DNA of 44,227 nt from Acanthaster planci (lineage: Eukaryota; Echinodermata; Asteroidea; Valvatida; Acanthasteridae), in the NCBI RefSeq assembly GCF_001949145.1, contig NW_019091363.1, positions 1,797,205 through 1,841,431 on the forward strand. The letters are read 5' to 3'. Below the pieces are notes generated by a model. The model ran no database searches. It was given only the letters and a program-made list of their open reading frames with translations, and was not told the DNA's origin. Positions 1 through 9,300 of this stretch are shown in pieces. A program made the position numbers and the translations under genes. The number at the start of each line of letters is the position of its first letter. Position 1 is the first letter of the stretch.

Positions 1-933
1 GCTATTCTGTCGTGAACGCTTTGTTGTGACGTCGGCGTGTCTTCTGGGAACATTCGAAGTCAGTCATGTCAAGTTCTAATTGGGACGCAAAGCAAACTAA
101 ATATATATATCCTTGGAGAAGCACTCGACAATTGCATACACATCCCTATGCTAGAGCATTGTAAATTGAGCATACCGGAGAGTAATCGAAAGGGGGTTAT
201 TTTTGGTGTAATTTTTTTCGTATGTCCTACTATAATTTGAATTTGTGTAAATATTGTGTAAACGTGATTCGATAAATTATTTCCGTCTGGTACTGTTTGT
301 GTTTTTAACCGTTTGCGTGTTAAACCCATGAGCATTGTGCTTTACAGTACCATTACGTAGTAACTTATTTAGTAGTAAACATTTGGGTTGTTCTCAATGG
401 GAATATTCATATCATTCACAAATGTAAACGCGCGTTCCACATGCTACAGTGGCGTCCCCAATGCGTCATATGTGCTATTTACCATGGAACGGCAGTGTTC
501 CACAGAGCAGATTTTTTATCAAGTGACGATTTCTCTAGTTTCCCAGAATGTGTAGGGTTTACTGAAGTGTGATACTTGCGTTGCTGAATACTGAAGCAGT
601 ATAAGGATCAGTGTAGCTTTTCTTTTTGGACGTAATCTGGAAAAATTCGAAGTATTCTGTCGATGAATAATTGTCAATTCTGGGAACAAGGAAGCTTGCC
701 TTGATAATAATTCCCTTAGCATCAAATACTCCAGCCTATTGTATCGTGTGTAGTACTTCGGTACCTACAGTTTGGTTCAATTTGAAAATTTATTTTTGGA
801 AATGTTTGCAGATAATATCCCAAGATTTACTGAATCTTAATTAATACAGTATCAGGAAAAAGTCTCGCTTCCGACATAAACAAGGAATGGGAACGGGAAA
901 ACAAAATGTGTGTGCTCAGCACTCGTTGACAGC
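1..933. other. Non-coding stretch, nothing recognised
   Basis: AT-rich sequence with stop codons in all frames and only short open frames (under 90 codons) that resemble no family I know. No RNA gene, terminal repeat or splice-supported exon was seen. A short alternating AT tract lies near 105-112. Confidence 0.6.
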
Positions 934-1104
934 GTTCCGAAAAGGAACACACGCGTCCCCTGATATTAATGTTCCCCAAAATGGAACGTTCCATTCGGGA
1001 ACAGCGTGTGTTCCAAACTAGAAAAAGGCTTGTTCCAAGTGGGAACAGCTGTTGTTCCCATCGGGAACATCCCATGTTCCCAAAAGGAACGTTCCAGGCG
1101 TTCC
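934..1104. repeat. 22-bp tandem array of GTTCC-N5-GGAAC dyads
   Basis: GTTCC begins at 988, 1010, 1032, 1054 and 1076, an exact 22-bp step. GGAAC begins at 998, 1042, 1064 and 1086, always 10 bp after a GTTCC; the 1020 position has decayed. Each intact unit is therefore a 15-bp imperfect palindrome (GTTCC, five bases, GGAAC) plus a seven-base linker. Out-of-phase copies lie at 934/944 and 971/983, with extra half sites at 1091 and 1100. GGAACGTTCC occurs twice, at 983 and 1086. The open frames across this region (827-1243 minus and 969-1295 plus) are products of the repeat and not genes. It could be a plain minisatellite or a cluster of dyad protein-binding sites; the sequence alone cannot decide. 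Confidence 0.85.
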
Positions 1105-1354
1105 GACTTTTGAGACGCTCCCTTAATGGCGCGAAAGTCTTTTCTGTTGGGCGTTTCACGAGCGCCGAAATGTCAACTGTTCCAACAATTTCAAGTGTAA
1201 ATACTTCAAATGTTTTGGGCCTCGCATTTAACAGTGGGATCATTCTGCAGCGTGAAAAAAGATTTTCCTGTACCTTGCTAGTTTCAATTTACTAATGAAG
1301 CCGACAACGGAGTCACGGATCCGATATTCAAGGAAACCCCTGCTGATGACAACA

Positions 1355-1434
1355 TAAGCTGTCGCAGAACTGAGCTTTTGGATTTCAGTTGCATTAAGCT
1401 GTCGCAGAACTGAGCTTTTGGATTTCAGTTGCAT
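1355..1434. repeat. Perfect 40-bp tandem duplication
   Basis: A 40-bp unit starting TAAGCTGTCGCAGAACTGAG occurs at 1355-1394 and again, identical, at 1395-1434. Sequence on either side is not repeated beyond one or two bases. The identity indicates a recent duplication or an assembly artefact. Confidence 0.9.
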
Positions 1435-1754
1435 TACCGCCCCAAAAGAACGCAGCATTGCTGTCTACACGAGACCATGGTTCCGGTTCGGTATGACGCA
1501 CGCTGCGGTTTCGTTGTGTGGAGTGGAAACTAAGAGACTTGTTTCGAAGGTTTTTCTCGCCAATTTGCCTCCAAGAACTTGAAAGAAGAGATTATGGAGA
1601 ATGTCACCCCCTAGTGGCACTTCGTTTTGGAGGAAGCCTGAGAGCAACAGGTCGTTTTATAGAACTACCACGAAGGAAGCGCTCCGTCGAAGGAGCTTGA
1701 GTGTCCTTTAAGACCTCACTCCCCGCTGAAACAGCTAGATATATGCGGCAAAGT

Positions 1755-1950
1755 GTATTGGGGAGTCAGGGTGGTGCAGTCGCGGGTAGTACTTTTGTCG
1801 CCTTCCATCTCTGTAACCTCGGTTCAAATCCAGCCCAGGTTGTTATATGTAGTGGATTTTCGACGCTTCGCTGGTATGCCATTCTGGGGTTTTCCTCCAC
1901 ACATGTTATAAACTGGAAATTTCTGTTTGCCTTTTTTAATCTATGACCTC
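1755..1950 (+). mobile_element. tRNA-derived SINE (probable)
   Basis: The B-box-like GGTTCAAATCC lies at 1821-1831. An A-box-like GTGGTGCAGTCG lies about 50 bp upstream at 1771-1782. This is the spacing of an internal RNA polymerase III promoter in a tRNA-like head, with a D-arm-like, anticodon-arm-like and T-arm-like order. The following 110 bp (including GGGGTTTTCCTCC at 1886) does not continue as a tRNA acceptor stem, so this is a SINE body and not a functional tRNA gene. The boundaries are approximate. No poly(A) or microsatellite tail was clear. Confidence 0.5.
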
Positions 1951-3046
1951 CCATTACTTCAATTCTCCTCTTCAGTGTATAACACTATTCAATATCCCTC
2001 TTCTGGGGTCAGTGAGTCAAAATGTACACTTTAAAATGAAGTCCATGCTTTTCCTGGACGAGGGGGAGCTGCTGTTTAACTGAATTGTGAACCAAAAATG
2101 TACGGGGAGTTGAAAACATTTCTAAGAAAAGGTTGCTCGTTGACATTTTGCCATACTCTTGCACAAAAATGAATGACAGAAGAATAGGAAAATTTGTCAC
2201 AGTTTTTTTTGGGAGGAGGGTCGTCAAAATTGAGATCACAGCGAGGTATTACGCCTGTAATTATACCCCATGTTGTGCTCACGAAAAATTAGGGAAATTT
2301 GACAAGTTAGAAAATAACACCGTGAGACGAACACGTTACCATGGTTTTTACACAACATGATATCAAATTAAAGTGCACTCTTCAAACATTCATATCTGCT
2401 GAACTCCATTATTAATGGTGATGAGCTTCCTCACTTGTTGCATATATCAAACACTGAAACCAGAGCCAAAACAGCTGAGTTTGTCCACAAAAACCTCAAT
2501 TTTTTTTTAATTTTCAAAATTAATTTGCGTTTGTTACATACTTTGTGAGAAACCAACAGTAAGCAGGTTAGGTAAAACACATTAGTCTAGAATCGAACAT
2601 CTGGAAAGTACACACATTTTTTTTATCTGAGACCTATCACATTATACAGTAATTATATGTACATGTAACCAGATATCCGACTGAAACAACGTCGGTGTAG
2701 CGATAACTACTGCCCTACACACAAATATCACCGGTGGGCCAGAGTAAAATGCACTGCCTGAATATACCTAAAGAAAAGCCTGTGTTACAGTGATAACTCT
2801 CATGGATCCTCCAACATTCTTAATTGGCTCATCAATTTATCATTTAACTCGTCTTCACTGACTGAACGTATGTCCTAACTCCTGAATCCTGTATCCAAAA
2901 TCCTCCAAAAGTTTTTCACCCGATTAAGAAGGATTCGATCAGAGGTAAATTTTGAACTTGACACAATGTGCATTAATTACGCCCCATTGTCGACGCCTCT
3001 TCTTCATGTCTTTCAAGAGGTCTGTCCTTTTTTTCACCTCTTCAAA
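1951..3046. other. Non-coding stretch downstream of GPCR 1
   Basis: AT-rich DNA with scattered stops. It is the 3' flank of the minus-strand receptor and would hold its 3' UTR. No canonical AATAAA (TTTATT on this strand) was seen in the first roughly 150 bp after the stop, so the polyadenylation site is undefined. Confidence 0.5.
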
Positions 3047-4048
3047 TTAATACCCATACGTTTTGCCCAGAAAGACTTTCCCGAAAGCTCGACGGTAACT
3101 TTCATTCACAGTGGTGTAGATAAACGAGTTGATGGCACAATTAGCGTAAACAAGCATCCTGAAGGCGTACATGACACGAGTGGGGACCCCCTCCTTGAAA
3201 ATGACCATCGTCAGTGTATTCAACTCAAAAGGAGCAAGGCACAAGAAGAAAGTGGCCCCGGTTATGAGAAGCATCCGAGTTACTTGGTGCTGGCGTTGTT
3301 TTTTACCTGGCTTTCTCAAGGCCGCGTTTCGGGCATGAAGACGCATTCTGGCGATGATTTTCCAGTACAGTACAGAGTTGAAGAAGAATGCGAGGAAGAA
3401 GGGCAGCATCTCAGATGCGCTTCCTACGTATTGCCAAGCTTTATTTACAGGCATACAGAAACCGATTGTTGGTGGGTAGTCGGGATTAATCAGCGTGAAG
3501 TTGTGAGGCGCGGAGTAAACTGTCAGGATGACGGAGCTTGGGACACCGACAATCGCAGCCACTGCGGCTGCAACCCAGGCGAGAGCCGCTTGGCCGCAAG
3601 AAGCATTGGTCATCCTTTCCCGCATCTTGTAACTCTGCGGTCTGCAAACAGCCAAAAACCTCTGCCAGGACACAAGCGAGATGAGGTTCATGGAGGCCAT
3701 CACACAGCAATCCTGAGTGAATTTGATGAATGCACACCCAACGGCTCCCATAAAGGCGTCATCTTTGAGGTATGGAGTAGACACATACCTGACAACTTTT
3801 TGCGATACAGAGACGACCAGGAAGGTAGTGTCTGCTACCGCCAGGTTAGCTAAGAAGCAGTTGATCGTGGTGTGCATGTGGGGGAGTTGGCCCATTACAA
3901 GCAGGAAAGCACCGTTGGAGGTGAGGCCAATTGCCAAAATCATCGGTTGCAAGACGACCGTGATTACCACTTCAAATGCATCGAAAACACCAAACAAATC
4001 AACTTCAGGCATCACGGGGAATTCACCGAAATCAGTATCGTTCGACAT
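3047..4048 (-). CDS. Rhodopsin-class (class A) orphan GPCR, GPCR 1
   Basis: A complete 333-residue seven-transmembrane receptor in one open frame. Expected at the plasma membrane, signalling through G proteins; the ligand is unknown. Landmarks: N-glycosylation site NDT at 3-5 and NFT at 183-185; TM1 about 30-53 with N45; TM2 with LANLAVAD (D73); conserved C105 before TM3 and C198 in extracellular loop 2, a likely disulphide; TM4 with W158; TM5 with P216; basic intracellular loop 3; TM6 with VTRML and FFLCLAPF (266-274 region); TM7 with NSFIY (307-311). Odd residues: the DRY position reads QRF (129-131), the CWxP tryptophan is L271, and NPxxY is NSxxY. The ATG has G at -3; no closer upstream in-frame Met was seen. 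The tail after TM7 is short (about 20 residues). Closest in the window is the receptor at 16780-17871. Family-level call is confident; any ligand assignment would be a guess. Confidence 0.93.
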   Translation of the reverse strand: MSNDTDFGEFPVMPEVDLFGVFDAFEVVITVVLQPMILAIGLTSNGAFLLVMGQLPHMHTTINCFLANLAVADTTFLVVSVSQKVVRYVSTPYLKDDAFMGAVGCAFIKFTQDCCVMASMNLISLVSWQRFLAVCRPQSYKMRERMTNASCGQAALAWVAAAVAAIVGVPSSVILTVYSAPHNFTLINPDYPPTIGFCMPVNKAWQYVGSASEMLPFFLAFFFNSVLYWKIIARMRLHARNAALRKPGKKQRQHQVTRMLLITGATFFLCLAPFELNTLTMVIFKEGVPTRVMYAFRMLVYANCAINSFIYTTVNESYRRAFGKVFLGKTYGY

Positions 4049-5120
4049 GGCTGTCTTGTTAAAAAGTTCTATGTAGGAGGACTGAGAATATTTTTTACTC
4101 TCAGATAACAGTAGTGCGATAGAGCAACAGAGAGTTGCACCTGTTTGGAATAATCAGGTGCACCACCAACATCTGGTTCGGTGTAAACCTCACAATTTGT
4201 TTGCTCTTTGTTAGCACGAATAACAGCATGTAGCGTACGTGTACAGTGGGCTGTTCATTATTGCATTCACGTCGGAGTAACATTTCATCCGTCGCTGAGG
4301 CTACAACGACCTACTCGTGCACGTCCTTCTACCAGCATATATTAATTTGTGAGGCGAGATGTAATTTCCAGGGGGGAAAATGAATTACCTCGTGAACAGG
4401 ACATATTCATTATTGGCTTTTCTGTGAAATGGCGCACATCAAAGCATCCATGGATATGCAAACGGCCTGATGGAAAAGAGTGGATTTATTGACGCCATTA
4501 GGTGATAACGCCTGATTTATCTGCATATTAGGTGCTATTTACCATCGTGGCAGGTTAACAGTTTTGTGAATGGGTCAGAAATTTCCGGGGGTGCTTGGGT
4601 GCACACATTTTTTTCAAAAGGGGGGGAACGAAATCAAATTAATTAAATATCAAACACATGGCTTTGACGTGAAATGGTTATTTAACAGGGAATCGGTCAT
4701 TGTTACTCTAATCATGACTAACGTGGCAGCTTCTCTTTGCATTTATTTAAAAAAGTCGTCATTTTGAGAGTTCTGTTCCATTGCGAGAATGCTCATGGCA
4801 AAAAAGGGCCTCCATGAGGGCGGCAAACAAATCTAGGGATTTTATGATGTCATAATATGGCTCTTGTCCCCCAGAGATTCTTGACCTCGTGGCCTTATTA
4901 AATAGGGGTTTTATACCACAAGAACAGAAAAAAACGAGTTAACTAATTTAGCTGTAATTCTCAGCAAATGACCATGGCCATCTTACTGAAATCCATCGGG
5001 ACTTTCGACTCCGGTTCAAATTGGAATGGTTCGAATTTATCATACAATCTAGTGTTGATCAACTTTGTCGATGGAACTGGCGTTTCACAATAGTGTGCCA
5101 TGAAGAGTTCACAATGCGCG
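4049..5120. other. 5' flank of GPCR 1, non-coding
   Basis: Presumed promoter side of the minus-strand receptor. No convincing TATA box plus initiator could be fixed. Short open frames here (60-65 codons) resemble nothing. The frame at 5021-5452 (143 codons) begins at its right edge and runs into inverted repeats; I do not regard it as a gene. Confidence 0.45.
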
Positions 5121-5692
5121 AAAAAACGTGCGTAGACTTGACTCAAGTCGGGATCTCTGTGACGTCTTCGTTTTTGCTTTGGATACAAATTGACACCGCG
5201 CGCCGTTACCTACTTCGCGCCCTCTTGTGTCCACTTATTACTATGATTTCAGTTCAGAAATCCCGACTTGATGAATCTGCCAACCGTTTGTTCACACCTA
5301 CCAAAAGTGGTAGCAGCCAATTACATTACTGGACTTGTTTTTACGTCGTTCATACCTGCATTATAATGAACGAATCCACTCGTCTGACAACTTTGATTGG
5401 TGGAAATTCAGTATACATTATGCAAGATCAGGTTGTTCATATTCAATTATGAATAACTACATATTATCGGGGGGGGGGTCTGATTGCCTTGTCCGTTAGG
5501 TCGGACTTACTGACTTGTGACATATGACCACACATTTTACAATAAAGGCTATCAAATGAGGGCGCCTCATAAGGGTTATGCGAGTTGAGGAGCCGAGCGC
5601 GAAGACCGTGTAGTGCATACAGGCTGAAGGGATGGCTGACTGGGGAAGAGCAACGTAAGTCCGACTTGATTCAAGTCTAAAACGTGCATTAC
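5121..5692. repeat. Inverted repeat pair containing GACTTGA(C/T)TCAAGTC dyads
   Basis: GACTTGACTCAAGTC at 5135-5149 and GACTTGATTCAAGTC at 5663-5677 are each near-perfect palindromes. Their flanks match in inverted orientation: TAGACTTGA...TCAAGTCGG reads outward from the left copy and inward on the other strand from the right copy, with ACGT-containing sequence on the same side. A partial copy (TCCCGACTTGA) lies at 5261-5271. This could be the ends of a roughly 0.55-kb decayed DNA element, but no target-site duplication was established. Confidence 0.5.
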
Positions 5693-5789
5693 CAGTCGAC
5701 ACGCCCGAACGTGTCAACCATTGATCTCCATTATAAGGACTTTATGGTGTCGACCAATTCAAACGCCCATTGCATACACCGTCGCCACC

Positions 5790-5970
5790 GCGTTGCAAAC
5801 TCTTGGCGGCGCACTACTTGGAATCGTCCATATTCCAAGATGTCAACTGCAAAATGCAACGCCAACTGAAAAGTGCGACGCTGATGATATGCATGCACAC
5901 ATGGAACATCATACCAACCTCTTTTAATACGGGTGATTCTCAAAAGTTCGCCTCCAAGGGTTTGCAACGC
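5790..5970. repeat. 181-bp imperfect palindrome with an additional direct copy
   Basis: The left arm at 5790-5825 (CGCGTTGCAAACTCTTGGCG onward) is matched in inverted orientation by 5935-5970, roughly 30 of 35 positions by eye, with a spacer of about 110 bp. A third copy of the CTTGGAGGCGCACTA part lies at 6139-6155 in the same orientation as the left arm, and a weaker one may lie near 9529-9545. Both strands consequently encode a similar LQTLGG string, which is a repeat effect and not a protein signal. Likely a MITE-like remnant. Confidence 0.55.
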
Positions 5971-6263
5971 GTTGACCAATCACGGTGCGCGAAATCTGTC
6001 TACCCTTTCCAAACGCACACTAGACAGACAGTGGGGTGTGTTCGCGTGGTTACTCATGTTAGCACGAGTAGGATGCGTGCGCATTACTTACAGATGCAGG
6101 AGTGTGCTTCCCCCTCTCGGAGAGTATACTCTCACACCCTTGGAGGCGCACTATTGTGAAGCGCCCGTATCCATAGTTAAATTCGAGCAAGCACAGCGCT
6201 CACACACGCGGGCGCGTTCACCCCGAAATTATGAAACAGTCGCAAAATGGCAGAGCCGTAGTG

Positions 6264-6360
6264 TGACGTCATCAAACAGACTTCTATTGCATACTCGCAG
6301 CGACTTTTGTTTTCATTTTGCCAGATATGAAAAGGACTTTAACTCGTGCTTTTGACGTCA
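6264..6360. promoter_or_regulatory. Pair of full CRE palindromes
   Basis: TGACGTCA, the full cAMP-response-element palindrome bound by CREB/ATF bZIP factors, occurs at 6264-6271 and 6353-6360, 89 bp apart. The region just upstream (about 6190-6300) is CpG-richer than its surroundings. No adjacent gene start was found, so function is conjectural. Confidence 0.3.
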
Positions 6361-9300
6361 GTAGCAATCTTTTTTTAGTTTTTACATAACAGATTGTTTT
6401 AAATATAACTAAATTTCATAAAAAGTGACATTTTGAATAACTAGTTTAATTGATCTTTGCACGATGCATAAAATGAATTTTTCCTAAGACACACTTTTTG
6501 TGCATTTTTTATACTTGTATTCAATGTGTGAACATTTTTTGAAATCCTGCGGCGTAAGTGATTTAGAAAGTGTTTTGTTTTTTACATTAATTGAAAATAT
6601 CGTCCAAGCTTGTCCAGACATTTATGGCGCAGTTGCTGTGATGGAAATCGGGGAGGGTATTGTTTAGTTTACGTCTTTTCATGTTCAAATTTTAAACCTC
6701 ATTTTTTTCCTTTTAAAACATTTCTGAAAAAAGTGCTGCTCACTGGCTTACTGCCATTTACAAATACGAAATTGGAAATCGATGACAGTAAAATCTTTAA
6801 AAATCCAGCAGTTTTTGTGTATCTGTGCTTAAATCAGTGCATAAAAACCATAAAGGCTTCAATATGCACATTAAAATCAAAAATACAAAAAATGAGATCT
6901 ATTGCAATTTCAAGGGTTGTTGTAAAATAAATGTGTATCGTCATACTGTTTCATCCCTTTAAATGCGGCTTGAGTGTGGATGGTATGTGTTTATTTCAAG
7001 ATTTTCAATTGGACTCTTGCGGGAGGAGCCACCTTCTTTGTTATTCCACTGTGCAACGATTCGATCAGGGATGCTAGCTTTACTCAGTAATAAATATACC
7101 AAATTCACCTCTCCAAGATTTTCCTTCAGTTAGCCTTTTACTGCTTTGAAACAGAAAAGCCATTCAAACAAAACACAATTTAATTACAGTCTAACTTACA
7201 CGAAGCCGTGAGTAGAAACGAGTTTTTGAGGTGAGGTGTTTTGTGCATTGATTTGGTTTTCACTAGGTTATACTCATATTCTGGCATTGGTTTGTAAAGT
7301 ACCATTTTAAAAATTGTTGCCAGATCGTCCTTGGGAAAATAACCACAGACAAGCGTATCAAAATACACCCAATGGTTGCCTTAATTTTGGTCTTCAGGGA
7401 CAAATACAAACAATGTAAATGCTTTTTATAGTGGGGCTATAAAGTGTCGACTAACATCATTGAGACTTATACAGACATTGACATGACACCTATACAGAAG
7501 GCATTTTGAGGCGAAGATTATTTGAGTACACTATTTTGATAAAAGCCTCTTCTCGAGTACTGTCGAGACATCAGAAAGGAAAAGACATAGTACCAAAGCG
7601 ATTACTCCATCATGTGATCACCTCAGCAACAAGACAGGACAGGTGTCGACCGTGTGTGTTTGGTACACACTTTTAAAATAATTACTTCAGCATTTTTCTT
7701 CAGACTATACGTCCCTGCATGAGGCCTGTTATGATACACTTAAGGGTGTGATCTATTTTCCTTGTAAGCAGCACAAATCCACATCAACTCTAGTCGCCCC
7801 AGCTGAATTTGATCTCAGGAGTCGTATATTTATACAGTGGACACATTAACCAGGCAGTAATACCCGGGGACAATCTCTGGAGATTGATTATGTGCCGCAC
7901 ATTAACTTTATATGCCGAGTGTTTACATTGATGTCTCTGAAGACTGATTGTTAAGGATTCAATTTGACCGGTTCTCGCCTTGCATCCCTCTTTCGGAATA
8001 ATCATAGTCCTTGCCGTTCGTGTGGAGTGGGTGTTGACATTTTGTTTCCTAGAAACCTTAGGAATTCTGACCATGCTCTGCAGTGGCAGAAAGAACGGTC
8101 ACGCATCGTGGTATTCGGCTCTTCCTGTCGCTTTTTTTTTTCATTCCCGTCCGACCTCCTGATTACTTTTTAAGCCAAAATGGCATGCAGCTGTCAAACG
8201 ATGGAAGTCTCAACGGATCAAATATACCAGTGGAATTGCTTAGGTTTATTCAAATATCCCTTTCGTTTATTTATCTGGGTTGTTGATGACTGAATAAACA
8301 AGCGTCTGTACGATAACAGTAGTCCTTTGACTATAGCAGTGAGGACATTGTGCCTAAAAGGAAGAGATTTAAGTGCATTCAAAATAGAACAAATGATCCG
8401 AAATGTAGTGTTTCTGTTGGCCTCTCAAATTTCACCCACTATTTCACAAAGTAGCTTAAATTCACTTAGATGTCGGTCATGCTATCTGCCAATCCCAGTG
8501 CTCTCTGCACAGGCTTCGCACGCCCTCCCCCCCCGCCCTTGGAGATCACTCGAGAGCGCTGCATCCGTCGGATGCCTGTTCTGCCAGACAGTCGAGTCGC
8601 GCATCTCCGCGGAATGCGGCAATGTTGGAAAATTCAGTTTGCAGAAATCCTCCTAGAGTTTTCAGTCATATACAGTCGCCTGAGTGCACGCGCAGTGGTC
8701 TTTCGTTTGAGACCCCTCTCAGTGTGCTTGTAGAGAACAGGTTTTTATTTCAGACAGTGATTTATCTGTGGCGTATATCAACACAATTTGCAATCTCTGT
8801 GGGTCTGTGCAGATCAGATGGCGTGTTGCGACGGTGTCGTGTGGGACACCGTGTGCGCCCTCAGCTTCGTGCGCGTAAGTGTGGCGATGATGTGGCGTTG
8901 ATGATTTTTAAACGTCCTTTAAGGACCACCATATCAGACCCTACCGTTCTGTCTATGCTATCTGGGCCCCGTGAGAAATAGCGCCACCACCAAAATGATA
9001 TGCATTTTTCCAGACAGTGGCTTATTTGTTGCAAAGCCTCAGGAAAATCTCCCAAGCCAGTTCGTTTCATTTGACAGCTTACACAGACAATCTGTTCTGA
9101 TGTTTGAGCTATAAATTTTATTCTTTTCGCGAGTTCTCATAATCCAAAACAGGACTTTTTTAACAAAAACAGGAAACAGAACAAAATCTTTACCTACCAG
9201 TACTTCCTGAGTCTATGCTGCACCGGTATGAAACATTTAATTGAACGCGAGTGTTATTGGTTCGTCTTCGCCATGTGTATTATGTTATGGATACTTGTAA

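Noticed and set aside
934-1104. Regularly spaced repeats considered as a CRISPR array
   Set aside because: The period is 22 bp, the conserved parts are 5-bp half sites with short variable linkers, no cas genes are present and the setting is an animal genome.
969-1295. 108-codon plus frame and its 138-codon antisense partner (827-1243)
   Set aside because: Both translate the tandem dyad array; composition is set by the repeat.
1761-1831. Functional tRNA gene
   Set aside because: A- and B-box-like motifs exist, but the acceptor stem does not close after the T arm and a SINE-like body follows.
2966-3853. 295-codon plus-strand frame opposite GPCR 1
   Set aside because: It is antisense to a well-supported receptor and has no recognisable protein features; it is open because of the constraint on the minus strand.
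5021-5452. 143-codon plus frame as a gene
   Set aside because: It runs through an inverted-repeat copy, has no domain or signal features, and no supporting conserved motif.
5466-5475. G or C homopolymers (near 5470, 10095, 29445, 33450, 41207) as G-quadruplexes
   Set aside because: Each is a single uninterrupted run and not four spaced runs; more likely slippage or sequencing artefacts.
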